Below, piece after piece: positions 31,145-40,038 of a stretch of 45,396 nucleotides of DNA; position 1 is the first letter of the stretch; every line of letters begins with the position of its first letter. A program made the position numbers and the translations under genes. The notes under the pieces are model-generated. The model was not told where the DNA came from and searched no databases. It worked only from the letters and a program-made list of their open reading frames with translations. Origin of the DNA: Candidatus Aminicenantota bacterium (GTDB lineage: Bacteria; Acidobacteriota; Aminicenantia; Aminicenantales; UBA4085); NCBI GenBank assembly GCA_017883285.1, contig JADGNV010000162.1:1-45396 (forward strand). The letters are read 5' to 3'.

Positions 31145-31852
31145 ATGGCCATGAAATGCTCGGACGCGCATAAGCTCATGGGAGATTATCTGGAAGGGGT
31201 CCTCGCCCCCGAAGAGAGCGGCAAGCTCCGGGACCATCTGGAATCCTGTAAGGACTGCAAGGAGCTGCTCGAGGACTTCGACGACATCGCCCAGCAGGCC
31301 CGCGAGCTGCCCCGGCTCGAGCCGTCGGACGCGGCCTGGCCGGCGATCCTGTGGCGGGTCCGCGAGGCCCGGACCGGGGCGGCCGCCCCTCTCGCGCCCC
31401 GCAAGAAATGGTTCGAGACGATCTTCGTCCCGGGACGGCTGATCTATGCGGGCGCGACCGCGCTCCTTCTCCTGGCCGTGGTCGGCGGCCTCGTCCTCAC
31501 TCGTCGCCCCGCGAACGGGAACGCGGGCCTCTCCGAGCCGGACCGCTTCACCCTGGCCAAGGTCGAGGAGGCGGAAAAATACTACAAGCTCGCCATCCAG
31601 GCCCTGAGCGAGGCGGTCGGCTCGCCCAAGAGCGGACTGGATCCCCAGGTGGCCGCCGTCTTCGAGCAGAACCTCCGGGAGATCGACGCGGCTATCCTGG
31701 CCTGCCAGACCGCGGTGACGCGGGCCCCCTCCGACCTTGCGGCCCGGGTCTATCTCCTGGGGGTCTACAAGAACAAGGTCGAATTCCTCGACAACGTCAT
31801 CGAGGTCAAGAAGAATTCGCCGTCCGCGAAGACGAACGGCGCGACGATATGA
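31145..31852 (+). CDS. zf-HC2 transmembrane anti-sigma factor
   Basis: A 235-residue protein with an N-terminal zinc-binding anti-sigma domain (C5, H31, C35 and C38 in CSDAHKLMGDYLEG and LRDHLESCKDCKELL), a linker, one transmembrane helix (LIYAGATALLLLAVVGGLVLT, about residues 100-120), and an extracytoplasmic helical domain of about 110 residues (VEEAEKYYKLAIQALSEAVGS, AAVFEQNLREIDAAILAC). The cytoplasmic part would hold the sigma factor encoded 6 nt upstream and release it on a signal sensed outside. The ATG at 31145 or 31151 may be used; GGAG lies just before both. The DUF4097 gene follows after 26 nt. Confidence 0.9.
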   Translation: MAMKCSDAHKLMGDYLEGVLAPEESGKLRDHLESCKDCKELLEDFDDIAQQARELPRLEPSDAAWPAILWRVREARTGAAAPLAPRKKWFETIFVPGRLIYAGATALLLLAVVGGLVLTRRPANGNAGLSEPDRFTLAKVEEAEKYYKLAIQALSEAVGSPKSGLDPQVAAVFEQNLREIDAAILACQTAVTRAPSDLAARVYLLGVYKNKVEFLDNVIEVKKNSPSAKTNGATI

Positions 31853-31878
31853 TCGGACAGACGAAAAGGAGGATCACC

Positions 31879-32817
31879 ATGAAAAAGCAAAATCTCGCCG
31901 CGGTGATGGGCATCCTGGCTCTCATCGCCATCTTCGCGGGCGCTTGGGCTGCGGAAAAATATGTGGAGCCGTTCTCCAAGACCGAAAGCTTGGCCAAGGA
32001 CGGCCGGGTCACTATCGGCAACTTATCGGGCACGATCGACGTCCGCGGTTGGGACCAGGCCCAGGTGAAGATCGAGGCCGAGAAGGTTTCGAACGCCTCC
32101 TCGCTCGACAAGGCCAAAGCGAACGCCGCCCTCGTGACGATCGAGGTTACGAAGGAAGGCAACAACCTCAAGGTCGAGACCAAGTATCCTGAGGGCCGCA
32201 ACCGCGATTTGAACGTCTCGGTGAACTATAAAATCTGGGTCCCCGATAAAGCCGCCGTCAAGCTGAGCAATAAGAGCGGCACGGTGAACGCCGAGGCCGT
32301 GGGTGGGGCGTTCGAGGCGGACGTCACAAGCGGAAACGCGACCGTCGCCAAGATGGCCGGTCCCGTGGACTTCCGCACAATGAGCGGCCGGATCACGGTC
32401 CGCGACGTGGCGAACGACATCGACCTCAAGACCATCTCGGGGAACATCGAGGCCTCCCAGATCAAGGGCTCGGTGGCCGCCGAGACCACGAGCGGCCGGA
32501 TCGAGCTCCGCGACGTGTCCGGGGCGAAAACCGTCCGGGCCAAGGTCCTGAGCGGCAGTATCATCTACGAGGGCCAGCTCGCGCACGGGGCGAGGATCAG
32601 CCTCGAGGCGCTGAGCGGCGGCCTCGAGCTCACTCTTCCGGCGAACGCCGCGTTCGAGCTCAACGCCGAGACCTTCAGCGGCCACGTCGACTCCGAGTTC
32701 GCGATCACGATGTCGGGCAAGATCTCGCCCAAGGAGCTGCACGGCGTCGTGAACAACGGCGGGGCGACCCTCCGGCTGAAGACCTTCAGCGGCAGCATCC
32801 GCATCAAGAAGAAATAA
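31879..32817 (+). CDS. Exported DUF4097 beta-repeat protein
   Basis: A 312-residue protein with a signal peptide (KKQNLAAVMGILALIAIFAGAWAAE) and then short beta repeats typical of DUF4097 (GRVTIGNLSGTIDVRGWDQAQVKIEAEKV, LSNKSGTVNAEAVGGAF, FRTMSGRITVRDVANDIDLKTISGNIEA, LRLKTFSGSIRIKKK). The fold is a right-handed helix-like beta stack; no enzyme motif is visible. It is the third gene of the ECF operon, which suggests the product is an effector or sensor in the envelope response. A truncated paralogue is at 14451-15086. The ribosome site AAAGGAGG sits 6-13 nt upstream of the ATG. A long overlapping frame from 31351 is a shadow. Confidence 0.9.
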   Translation: MKKQNLAAVMGILALIAIFAGAWAAEKYVEPFSKTESLAKDGRVTIGNLSGTIDVRGWDQAQVKIEAEKVSNASSLDKAKANAALVTIEVTKEGNNLKVETKYPEGRNRDLNVSVNYKIWVPDKAAVKLSNKSGTVNAEAVGGAFEADVTSGNATVAKMAGPVDFRTMSGRITVRDVANDIDLKTISGNIEASQIKGSVAAETTSGRIELRDVSGAKTVRAKVLSGSIIYEGQLAHGARISLEALSGGLELTLPANAAFELNAETFSGHVDSEFAITMSGKISPKELHGVVNNGGATLRLKTFSGSIRIKKK

Positions 32818-32836
32818 CGTCCGATCCAGAGCTCCC

Positions 32837-32868
32837 GGCGGCCGCGGTCCGCGGCCGCCTTTTTTTTT
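32837..32868 (+). terminator. Strong intrinsic terminator of the sigma operon
   Basis: GGCGGCCGCGG and CCGCGGCCGCC form an 11-bp perfect GC stem around a single T (folding with a slightly larger loop), followed by nine T. It lies 20 nt after the DUF4097 stop. Confidence 0.92.
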
Positions 32869-32907
32869 GACACCGAGTCGATGTTCGTCCCCCGGCGGGA
32901 AAAACGC

Positions 32908-32913
32908 TATAAT
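32908..32913 (+). promoter_or_regulatory. TATAAT -10 element before the MFS gene
   Basis: A perfect TATAAT lies 31 nt before the chosen MFS start. No good -35 is found 17 nt upstream; the TTGACA at 32867 is too far away. Transcription from here would start near 32920, inside the longer alternative frame, which supports the ATG at 32944. Confidence 0.4.
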
Positions 32914-32943
32914 GGGGCCCTCGAGGACAACGACGACCAGCCC

Positions 32944-34080
32944 ATGACGCTCCAGACCCGGATCCACGCGATCAATTTCGTCCGCAAGCTCTCCATTACC
33001 TCCATCCTCTTCCTGCTTCCGCTCCGGTTCCTGGCCCTCGGCTTCGACGGCTGGCAGATCGGGGCCATCGTCTCCATGTTCGCCGTGGCCCCGCTCCTGG
33101 CCTCCTTTCCGACGGGCTGGATCAACGACCGCCTGTCGATGGCCGGCGTCATCCGGGGTGGGCTCCTCGCCCAGGGGATCCTCCTGTTCGGCCTGGCCGG
33201 GATCAAGAGCTTTCCGCTCATGGCCGCGGCCTTTCTATTTCTGGGCACGGCCAACAACGTCCTCGACGTCTCCTTCAACAGTCTGTATTACAAGGACGAG
33301 ACGGCCATGGACCAGAATCGGAAATACGGGATCTACGTCTTCTGGATCGGCCTCGGGCCGGCGGTCGGGATCTTCGCCGGCGGCTTCCTGATCCGGGCCG
33401 CCGATTTCCGCCTTTACCTGGCCGTCCTCGCGGCGGCCACGCTTTTCGTCGTGGCCGCGGTCCGTCGTCTGGATCATGTGAAATTCCACCGGGTATCGCT
33501 CCGGGAATACGGCCGGAACATCCTTCGGAAGAAGACCCTGCTCTTCATTCTGTTCGTGTTCATCCTGGCCCTGCACTGGGGGGTCGAAGGGACCGTCTTC
33601 AGCCCGTTTCTCCAGCGGGCGTTCGGGCTCAAGGACCTTGGGCTGTCGATGTTCATCTCGATCGGCCTGTTCTTCCTCTCGTTCGCGGCCGTCCTCATCG
33701 GGTTCCTGAAGTTCAACCTCCGGGCCAACAAGCGGCTCCTCCTCCTGGCCATGTTCCTCTCGGGCGCGGGGTTTGCCCTGATGGCGGTGGTGCGCAACGC
33801 CGCCGTGTCGCTTATCTTCAACGTGGTCCACCAGGTCGGCGACGGCGCCCTGGGCGCCCTGCTCACGCTGTTCACCTCCCGGCTCTTCGAAAAACGGAGC
33901 ATCGGCGGGAGCGCGGGCCTGGCCCAATCCATGCCGATCCTGGGGCAGATGGCCGGGGCCATGATCTTCTCGCCCCTGGGCTATCGATTCGGCCTTCAAT
34001 ATCCATTCATCATCTGCGGCGGTCTTCTGGCCTTGAACGCCCTGTTCGGGGCCGTCCTCTTCCGAAGGATCGAATATTGA
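32944..34080 (+). CDS. Major facilitator superfamily transporter
   Basis: A 378-residue MFS protein with about twelve hydrophobic segments, beginning RIHAINFVRKLSITSILFLLPLRFLALGFDGWQIGAIVSMFAVAPLLASFPTGWINDRLS. The loop 2-3 signature is close to GWINDRLSMAGVI. The second half starts at about LLFILFVFILALHWGVEGTVFSPFL. Loops contain basic runs (RNILRKK). The frame opens at 32881, but the ATG at 32944 begins at the first helix and lies downstream of a TATAAT. The radical SAM gene follows after 10 nt and is probably co-transcribed. The substrate is unknown. Confidence 0.87.
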   Translation: MTLQTRIHAINFVRKLSITSILFLLPLRFLALGFDGWQIGAIVSMFAVAPLLASFPTGWINDRLSMAGVIRGGLLAQGILLFGLAGIKSFPLMAAAFLFLGTANNVLDVSFNSLYYKDETAMDQNRKYGIYVFWIGLGPAVGIFAGGFLIRAADFRLYLAVLAAATLFVVAAVRRLDHVKFHRVSLREYGRNILRKKTLLFILFVFILALHWGVEGTVFSPFLQRAFGLKDLGLSMFISIGLFFLSFAAVLIGFLKFNLRANKRLLLLAMFLSGAGFALMAVVRNAAVSLIFNVVHQVGDGALGALLTLFTSRLFEKRSIGGSAGLAQSMPILGQMAGAMIFSPLGYRFGLQYPFIICGGLLALNALFGAVLFRRIEY

Positions 34081-34090
34081 GCGGACAGAC

Positions 34091-35677
34091 ATGATCGCCG
34101 AGAAGGGATCGGGCTTCGACGTCATTCTCGTGAGCGGCGAGCCCTACGCCGACCACCCCTTGTCCGGCGTGGGCGTCATCGCCCGCGTCCTCGACGCCGA
34201 AGGCTGGAAGGTCGGCGTCATCGAGCGGCCCGATTGGAAAGGCGACGAGGATTTCCGGAAGCTCGGAGCACCGCGCCTTTTCTTCGGGGTGACGGCCGGC
34301 TCGATCGACAGCCTGCTCGTCAACTACACGCCCCTCAAACGGGCCCGAGCCAAGGACGAGCACGCGCCCTACGCATCCGGCATGCCGGACCGGGCGGTTC
34401 TCGTCTACGCCAACAAGGTCCGCAAGCTCTTTCCCGGGGTCCCGATCGTTCTCGGCGGGATCGAGGCTTCGCTCCGCCGATTCGCCCACTACGACTACTG
34501 GGAAAACAACGTCCGGCGCGGACTCCTGCTCGATTCGCGGGCGGACATCCTGGTCTACGGTCCGGGCGAGCTCCAGGCGGTCGAGATCGCCCGCCGTCTC
34601 GCCGCGGGCGAACCGCTGGCCGGCATTCGCGGAACGAGCGTCGTGGCGCGCGAGATGCCGCCGGAATTCATCGAAATTCCGTCCTACGAGGACGTCGCGG
34701 CGGGTCCGGAGGCGTTCTGCCGGGCGCAGAACGCGTTTTCCAACCGGAAGAGCCTGGCCCAGCGCCACGACATGCGCTACGTCCTGCAATATCCCGCGCC
34801 CGAATACGCGCCCGCGGACCTCGACCGGGTTTACGGCCTTCCGTTTTCGCGCCGCATCCCGGCCCATTTCCTGGAGTTTAAGATGGCTCAGTTCTCGGTC
34901 GTGACCCACCGGGGCTGCGTGGGGCGCTGCTCGTTCTGCTCGCTCGCCCTTCACCAGGGCGACCGGATCGTGTCGCGGAGCGAAGCGTCGATTCTCGACG
35001 AGATCCGGCGCCTGACCGCGCACCCCGACTTCAAGGGCTATATCGACGACCTGGGCGGGCCGTCGGCCAACATGTATGGCATGGACTGCCCCGCGCGCGA
35101 GCGGTGCGAGAGGAATTGCCTCGACTGCAAACGGCTCGAGCGCGGCCACGGGCGGCTCATCCGGCTGATGCGCAAGGCGCGCTCCGTTCCCGGCGTGAAA
35201 AAGGTCTTCGTCCGGAGCGGCATTCGCTATGACCTGGCGATGGACAGCGAGGCCTATGTCCGTGAGCTTTGCGAGCACCATATCTCCGGGCTGCTCAAGA
35301 TCGCGCCCGAGCACGTTTCGCCCGAGGTCCTGCGTCGCATGAACAAGGAATCGCGCCCGCTCGACGAATTCCGGGCGATGTTCAAGCGGATCAACGCCGG
35401 CCGGGGCCAACACCTCAAGTCCTATTTCATGGTTGCCCACCCCGGGAGCGGGGAGAAGGAGGCCCGGGAGCTGGCCCGGGAGATCCGGAGGCTGGAGCAA
35501 GACGGGGAGAAGCCCGTCGAAGGCGTCCAGATCTTCACCCCGACGCCGATGACGGTCTCGACGTGCATGTACCACACCGGGATCGATCCGCTCAGCGGCG
35601 AAAAAGTCCACGTCCCCCGGACGTTCGCCGAGAAGAAGGAGCAGAAGCGGCTCGCCGCGGCTGCCTCGAAGAAATAG
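34091..35677 (+). CDS. YgiQ-family radical SAM protein
   Basis: A 528-residue protein with an N-terminal cobalamin-binding-like Rossmann domain (about residues 10-150: ILVSGEPYADHPLSGVGVIARVLDAEGWKVGVIERPDW, VLGGIEASLRRFAHYDYWENNVRRGLLLDSRADILVYGPGE). The radical SAM domain has the 4Fe-4S motif C276-x3-C280-x2-C283 in HRGCVGRCSFCSL. A family-specific cluster follows (MDCPARERCERNCLDCKRLE, about residues 330-350) that may hold a second cluster. C-terminal DUF3362-like sequence (QIFTPTPMTVSTCMYHTGIDPL) closes it. The family is widespread; its reaction is not established. It starts 10 nt after the MFS gene and 92 nt before an outer-membrane barrel gene. Confidence 0.93.
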   Translation: MIAEKGSGFDVILVSGEPYADHPLSGVGVIARVLDAEGWKVGVIERPDWKGDEDFRKLGAPRLFFGVTAGSIDSLLVNYTPLKRARAKDEHAPYASGMPDRAVLVYANKVRKLFPGVPIVLGGIEASLRRFAHYDYWENNVRRGLLLDSRADILVYGPGELQAVEIARRLAAGEPLAGIRGTSVVAREMPPEFIEIPSYEDVAAGPEAFCRAQNAFSNRKSLAQRHDMRYVLQYPAPEYAPADLDRVYGLPFSRRIPAHFLEFKMAQFSVVTHRGCVGRCSFCSLALHQGDRIVSRSEASILDEIRRLTAHPDFKGYIDDLGGPSANMYGMDCPARERCERNCLDCKRLERGHGRLIRLMRKARSVPGVKKVFVRSGIRYDLAMDSEAYVRELCEHHISGLLKIAPEHVSPEVLRRMNKESRPLDEFRAMFKRINAGRGQHLKSYFMVAHPGSGEKEARELAREIRRLEQDGEKPVEGVQIFTPTPMTVSTCMYHTGIDPLSGEKVHVPRTFAEKKEQKRLAAAASKK

Positions 35678-35769
35678 TCTCCCGGATTCTCCGGATCGCG
35701 ACCCGAGCCGCCAAGAATATCCTTGATTTCGCGGCGCCATCCGATGTATTCAATTCGCAGGAGGGACCC

Positions 35770-36876
35770 ATGCGTTTCACCCGGACCACTCCCGTATCGG
35801 CCGTTCTGGCCGGTCTCGTCCTCGCCTGCGCCGTCGGGGCTTTCGGCCAGGGCATCCCCGACCGGTCCTATAAATCGCTGAGCGTCATGCCGATCCTCAT
35901 GTACGACAACGACATCGGCGTCGGCTACGGCGCAAAAGCCAAGTTCGTGGATTACCTGGGCAAGAAGGAGTCCTTCGACCTCATCCTCTTCAATTCGAGC
36001 AAGGGCGAGCGCTGGTACGTCTTCACCTTTTCCCTCCCCGACATCGAGATCCGGCAGGGAAAGACCTATCCGCTGTCCTTCGACTTCAAGGCCGAATACG
36101 ACAAGTACCTGAAATATAACTTTTATGGCTTCGGTCCCAATGCGCGGGCGGAGGACGTGACGGTCTTCACCCACGAGATGAAGTCCCTCCAGTTCACGTT
36201 CGGCCGGGGAATCACGCCCGAGTTCGTCGTCTCCGCGGTCTACAATCTCAGATGGCTGAACTACGGCAACGTCGAGGCCGACAAGCCGTTTACGGATTTC
36301 ATCCGGCAGCGCGGGGCGCAGTTCGTGCCGTTCGCCTCCCTGATTTTGCGCTACGACACCTCGGACAGCCAGATCCACCCGACCAAAGGCGTCCGGTTCT
36401 TCCTCCAGGACGACATCGCCGGCAGGATCGTCGGCAGCCGGGACTCCTCTTACAACCGCCTGACCCTGGACCTGCGGAAATACACGCTCGTCTTCGGCGA
36501 TAAGGACGTTTTCGCCGTCCGGGCCATGCTCCAATACGTCTCCGGGTCCCAGATCCCGATCTTCGACATGTCCTCGCTCGGCGGCGGCTCGGAGCTTGCG
36601 GCGATGCGGGGCTACGCCCTTAACCGCTTCCTCGACAAGGGCAAGTTCCTGGCCAACATCGAATACCGGTTTCCGCTTTTCTGGCGTCTGGGCGGCAACC
36701 TCTTCGTCGACACGGGGACGGTCTGGCCTTCGCTCGACCAATTCAGCTTCAAGACCATGGCCATTGACTACGGCGTCGGCCTCCGGTTGTACCTCCCGGA
36801 TTTCGTCGTCCGGGTGGATTTCGGATTCAGCAAGGAAGGGACCCGGCTCTATTTCAACTTCGGGCAGGTTTTTTAG
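35770..36876 (+). CDS. Omp85/D15-type outer-membrane beta-barrel protein
   Basis: A 368-residue protein with a signal peptide (VSAVLAGLVLACAVGAFGQ) and then a beta-barrel of amphipathic strands with aromatic ends. Near the C-terminus are the BamA/TamA-like segments LGGGSELAAMRGYALNRFLDKGKFLANIEYRFPLFWRLGGNLFVDTGTVW and the closing VRVDFGFSKEGTRLYFNFGQVF, ending in phenylalanine as outer-membrane barrels do. There are no POTRA repeats, so it is a short surface-antigen-like member and not BamA itself. The ATG at 35770 has ribosome site GGAGG; an open frame from 35269 upstream is a shadow of the radical SAM gene. Its presence shows a diderm envelope. Function unknown. Confidence 0.87.
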   Translation: MRFTRTTPVSAVLAGLVLACAVGAFGQGIPDRSYKSLSVMPILMYDNDIGVGYGAKAKFVDYLGKKESFDLILFNSSKGERWYVFTFSLPDIEIRQGKTYPLSFDFKAEYDKYLKYNFYGFGPNARAEDVTVFTHEMKSLQFTFGRGITPEFVVSAVYNLRWLNYGNVEADKPFTDFIRQRGAQFVPFASLILRYDTSDSQIHPTKGVRFFLQDDIAGRIVGSRDSSYNRLTLDLRKYTLVFGDKDVFAVRAMLQYVSGSQIPIFDMSSLGGGSELAAMRGYALNRFLDKGKFLANIEYRFPLFWRLGGNLFVDTGTVWPSLDQFSFKTMAIDYGVGLRLYLPDFVVRVDFGFSKEGTRLYFNFGQVF

Positions 36877-37065
36877 CGTCTCAGCGGCCGTGTGAAGCGG
36901 CGGCCCGGCCGCCGGAATCGGAAATATCAGATTCGAAATTCCGGACGCGGCCCCGCGTCCGTTTCCGCGGCGCGCACCGGGCTCGGGCGCATCCGGAATC
37001 AACGGCGTCCGCGACGACCGGGTCGGCCGGGGCCCCGGCTATGCCCGGGGGTCCACTTCCGCCGT

Positions 37066-37096
37066 ACTCGCCCGTGGATATATGCCACGGGCGAGT
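37066..37096. repeat. 12-bp perfect inverted repeat
   Basis: ACTCGCCCGTGG and CCACGGGCGAGT pair perfectly around ATATATG. A second small hairpin follows at 37099-37113. Neither has a T-run. Together they could be REP-type sequences or the 3' end of the barrel transcript. Confidence 0.65.
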
Positions 37097-37180
37097 GGCG
37101 AGCCGAAGGCTCGTCCCTTGACCAAATCGTGTGCATTCCATGGTAACGGATGAGATTGTCGCTTGTTAGTCAATTGAGGA

Positions 37181-37227
37181 GGCCACTTTTCCACAGCCTT
37201 ATGCACATATTGTGTGGAAATGTGGCC
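37181..37227. repeat. 15-bp inverted repeat with DnaA-box-like sequences
   Basis: GGCCACTTTTCCACA and TGTGGAAATGTGGCC pair with one mismatch around 17 nt. TTTTCCACA (37187-37195) and TTATGCACA (37199-37207) both fit TTWTNCACA, and the opposite strand of 37213-37221 reads ATTTCCACA (one mismatch). No dnaA or dnaN is nearby. Confidence 0.6.
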
Positions 37228-37412
37228 GATGTCCCGATTAGTGATAGGACAAATTCGTCGACAAAGGCGTAGGGGAGAGTCGATGAGCGTCTTCGCATTT
37301 CGTTTGCAATCAACAGAGGAAATCCGGAGCGGCGTTCTGATAATATTCGTGCGCATGGGCCTGCGGTTGCCGACTGCGGGCCACGGTGGGTGTCCGGCCG
37401 CCCGGCGGGACG

Positions 37413-39812
37413 CTATTTCTTGTTCTTGACGTAGGTGTCGCACCAACCGATCATCTCGGCCAGGACATGGAGCACGGATTCCCGGGCGCTGTAGCCGTGG
37501 CGCTCGTAGGGGAGCATCACGAGGCGCGCTTGCGCGCCGAAGCCCTTCAGGGCGGCGAACAGCCGCTCGGACTGGATCGGGAACGTGCCGGAATTGTCGT
37601 CCATCTCTCCGTGGATCATGAGGATCGGGGTCTTGATCTTGTCGGCGAACATGTAGGGCGACATATTGATGTAGGTGTCCTTCGCCTCCCACAGGGTCCG
37701 CCGCTCGCTCTGGAAGCCGAACGGGGTGAGGGTCCGGTTGTAGGCGCCGCTCCGGGCGATCCCGGCCGCGAAGAGGTCGCAGTGGGCCAGGAGATTGGCC
37801 GTCATGAACGCCCCGTAGCTGTGGCCGCCGACGGCCACCCGCTTCGGGTCGCCGACGCCCATCTGGTCGAGCTTGTCGATGGCCGCCTTGGCGTTGGCCA
37901 CGATCTGCTTGATGAAGGTGTCGTTCATGGTCTTCGGATCGCCGATGACCGGCATCGTGGCGTTGTCGAGCAGGGCGTAACCCGCCACGACGTAGAAAAG
38001 CTGGGACGTGCCGCGGTAGAACGTGAACCGGTTGACCGATCCGCGGATCTGGCCGGCCGTCGAGGCGTCGGAATATTCATAGGGGTAGGCCCAGATGACG
38101 ACGGGCAGGCGCTGCCCTTCCTTGTAGTCGGCGGGGAGGTAGAGCGTCCCGGACAGCTCGACCCCGTCGTCCCTCTTATACTTGACCAGCTCTTTCTTGA
38201 TCTTCGTCAGCTGGGGCGCCGGGTCTTTGAAGTCGGTCAGGGCCTGTTTCTTCTTGGTCTTGAGGTCGAGGATGTAATAGTTCGGGGGCTCGGTCTTGGA
38301 CTCGGAGCTGATGAAAATCCTGTTGCGCGATGCCCCGTCGAAGTCGATGAACGTGTCGTAAGAGGGGTCCTGGCACTGGAACAGGCGCTCTTTCTTCAGC
38401 GTTTTGAGGTCCATCCTGTCCAGGAAGGGATGGTCGCCCTGGGGAGAAGCCCCGGTGCCCTGAAGGTAGATCCAGTCCTTGTCCTGGAGGACCAGCCGGT
38501 CGCCCGTCTTGGTGTCGGTCATAACGGGGGAGCCGGGGTCGGCGTAGTTGTCCTGGGTGCTCCGGTCGAAGATCTTGCGGGGCGCCGTCTGGGGCTGGTC
38601 GATGTCGACCAGGTATGTCGTGCGCCATCTCTTTTTCCAGTTGCTCTCCGAGGCGAGGGCCTGGCCGGGCGTCGCGAACCAGGTCAGGCCGCCGGCCCGG
38701 TGCTGGAGCTTCAGGACTTCCTTCGGCTCCGCGGTGAACGGCGCGGGTTGGGCCATGAACTTGTCGCGGAAGGGGACGTCCTTCTCGGGGTCTCCGCCGT
38801 CGAGCGCTTCCGTCCAGAGGAGCGTGGCCGGCTTGAGCGGCTGCCAGTCGAGGCTGCGCGGCCCGGTCGGCACGCCGTTCATGGGGATGCCTTCGTTCGG
38901 CGGAAGGTCGGCCACGACCTTCACCAGGTCGCCGTTCTTGGACCAGATTTCATAGGAGCGAGCGAACCCGGAGTAAGGGAGGCTGTAGGAATAGGGCTTC
39001 TTGATCCGGCTGACGATGATGCAATTGCCGTCCGGAGAGGGGTTGACGCCGGTGTAGATGCCGGGTCCGCCGATTTTCCGGCTCTGGCCGGTCGTGATGT
39101 CCACCTCGACGATCTGGCTCGTCGCATAATAGTCGAACAGCTTCTCGTCGTAGGGGGTCTTCAGTAGGTCCTCGTAGGTCGCGGTCTTCACCGCCCTGCC
39201 ACCCGACACCTGGACGTTGGGGCCGATGGGGACGCGCGGCTCCTCGGGTTCCTTGCCCCGGCCGTCCGGGACCATATGGACGAGGACATGGCGGTTGTCG
39301 GGCGTCCAGCCCATCCCGCCCCCGACGACCATGTTCAGGGCGGCCGGGGTCAGGGCCTTGGCTTCGCCCGCGGCGATGTTCAGGACCCAGAGCTCGATGC
39401 CGTTGTCCAGGTAGCGGGGGAAGACGGCATATTGCCCGTCGGCCGACCACCGGGGGGCGGCGAACTTGATGCCGGCCGGGAGGGCGATTTTCTTCGTCGT
39501 CCCGTCCTTGACCTTCTTCAGAGTGAGCCCGGTGCTGAACGACAGCACCTGGACGCTGTTGTTCATGGGCGTGATCCGGATTCCGGCGATGCGGTAGATC
39601 GGCTGGGAGAGATAGGCGATCGCGGGCATGGATTCCGAATCGATCAGGAGCATGGTGTCGCGGGCCGGATTCATCGAGACGCGGGGCGTGGGCGGCGCGT
39701 CGATGATGTCGAGGACGGCCTTCGGCGGGAGTTTGTAGGGCTCCTGGGCGAGGCCGGGAAGCCCGGCCAGGAGAACGAGAACCAAAATGACGAGAGTTAA
39801 GCGCTTTTTCAC
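37413..39812 (-). CDS. Exported S9 family prolyl-oligopeptidase-like peptidase
   Basis: A 799-residue serine peptidase with signal peptide (KKRLTLVILVLVLLAGLPGLAQ), a seven-bladed beta-propeller of about 550 residues, and a C-terminal alpha/beta-hydrolase domain. The catalytic serine is S665 in VGGHSYGAFM, the acid is in LMIHGEMDDNSGT, and the histidine is in YERHGYSARE. The arrangement matches the S9 group that includes glutamyl endopeptidase-like and acylaminoacyl peptidases. It would cut oligopeptides outside the cytoplasm, in line with the M28 enzyme in this window. The gene stands alone, divergent from the amidohydrolase gene over 226 nt. Confidence 0.93.
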   Translation of the reverse strand: MKKRLTLVILVLVLLAGLPGLAQEPYKLPPKAVLDIIDAPPTPRVSMNPARDTMLLIDSESMPAIAYLSQPIYRIAGIRITPMNNSVQVLSFSTGLTLKKVKDGTTKKIALPAGIKFAAPRWSADGQYAVFPRYLDNGIELWVLNIAAGEAKALTPAALNMVVGGGMGWTPDNRHVLVHMVPDGRGKEPEEPRVPIGPNVQVSGGRAVKTATYEDLLKTPYDEKLFDYYATSQIVEVDITTGQSRKIGGPGIYTGVNPSPDGNCIIVSRIKKPYSYSLPYSGFARSYEIWSKNGDLVKVVADLPPNEGIPMNGVPTGPRSLDWQPLKPATLLWTEALDGGDPEKDVPFRDKFMAQPAPFTAEPKEVLKLQHRAGGLTWFATPGQALASESNWKKRWRTTYLVDIDQPQTAPRKIFDRSTQDNYADPGSPVMTDTKTGDRLVLQDKDWIYLQGTGASPQGDHPFLDRMDLKTLKKERLFQCQDPSYDTFIDFDGASRNRIFISSESKTEPPNYYILDLKTKKKQALTDFKDPAPQLTKIKKELVKYKRDDGVELSGTLYLPADYKEGQRLPVVIWAYPYEYSDASTAGQIRGSVNRFTFYRGTSQLFYVVAGYALLDNATMPVIGDPKTMNDTFIKQIVANAKAAIDKLDQMGVGDPKRVAVGGHSYGAFMTANLLAHCDLFAAGIARSGAYNRTLTPFGFQSERRTLWEAKDTYINMSPYMFADKIKTPILMIHGEMDDNSGTFPIQSERLFAALKGFGAQARLVMLPYERHGYSARESVLHVLAEMIGWCDTYVKNKK

Positions 39813-39952
39813 GAATCCTCCTTGAGCATCCGAACGTCTCGATCGGACAAGATGAACTCTTTATATCTCAAGTCAATGCCGGAATTCAATCGTCGAGGCG
39901 GAGGGGATGGCCACGCTCCCTTCGGGAGCTCGCCATGACATCCGGCTATGTT

Positions 39953-39981
39953 TTGACATGCGGACGTTTCGAAAATATAAT
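39953..39981 (+). promoter_or_regulatory. Consensus sigma-70 promoter of the amidohydrolase gene
   Basis: TTGACA at 39953-39958, a spacer of exactly 17 nt, and TATAAT at 39976-39981: a perfect match to consensus. Transcription would begin near 39988, about 50 nt before the ATG at 40039. Confidence 0.85.
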
Positions 39982-40038
39982 CCTTCTGTCTTGATTTCAT
40001 CCAAATCTTTCCGATCCGGTTTCCCCAGGAGAAGCCTC

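Larger units (their letters stand above)
36877..37412. other. 536-nt gene-free stretch rich in palindromes
   Basis: No credible gene on either strand. It holds a 12-bp perfect hairpin at 37066-37096, a smaller one at 37099-37113 (CGAGCC and GGCTCG), and a 15-bp near-perfect pair at 37181-37227. At 37222-37243 a weak TGTCC/GGACA pair follows. The downstream part of the stretch looks like remains of an insertion sequence end, but I cannot name it. I see no T-run terminator for the barrel gene. Confidence 0.6.

Noticed and set aside
32867-32913. TTGACA plus TATAAT as a full promoter for the MFS gene
   Set aside because: The two elements are 35 nt apart, and the TTGACA is part of the terminator's T-run edge.
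37214-37429. 71-codon plus-strand frame in the gene-free stretch
   Set aside because: Starts inside the inverted repeat, has no ribosome site and no recognisable homology; it runs into the S9 peptidase coding region.
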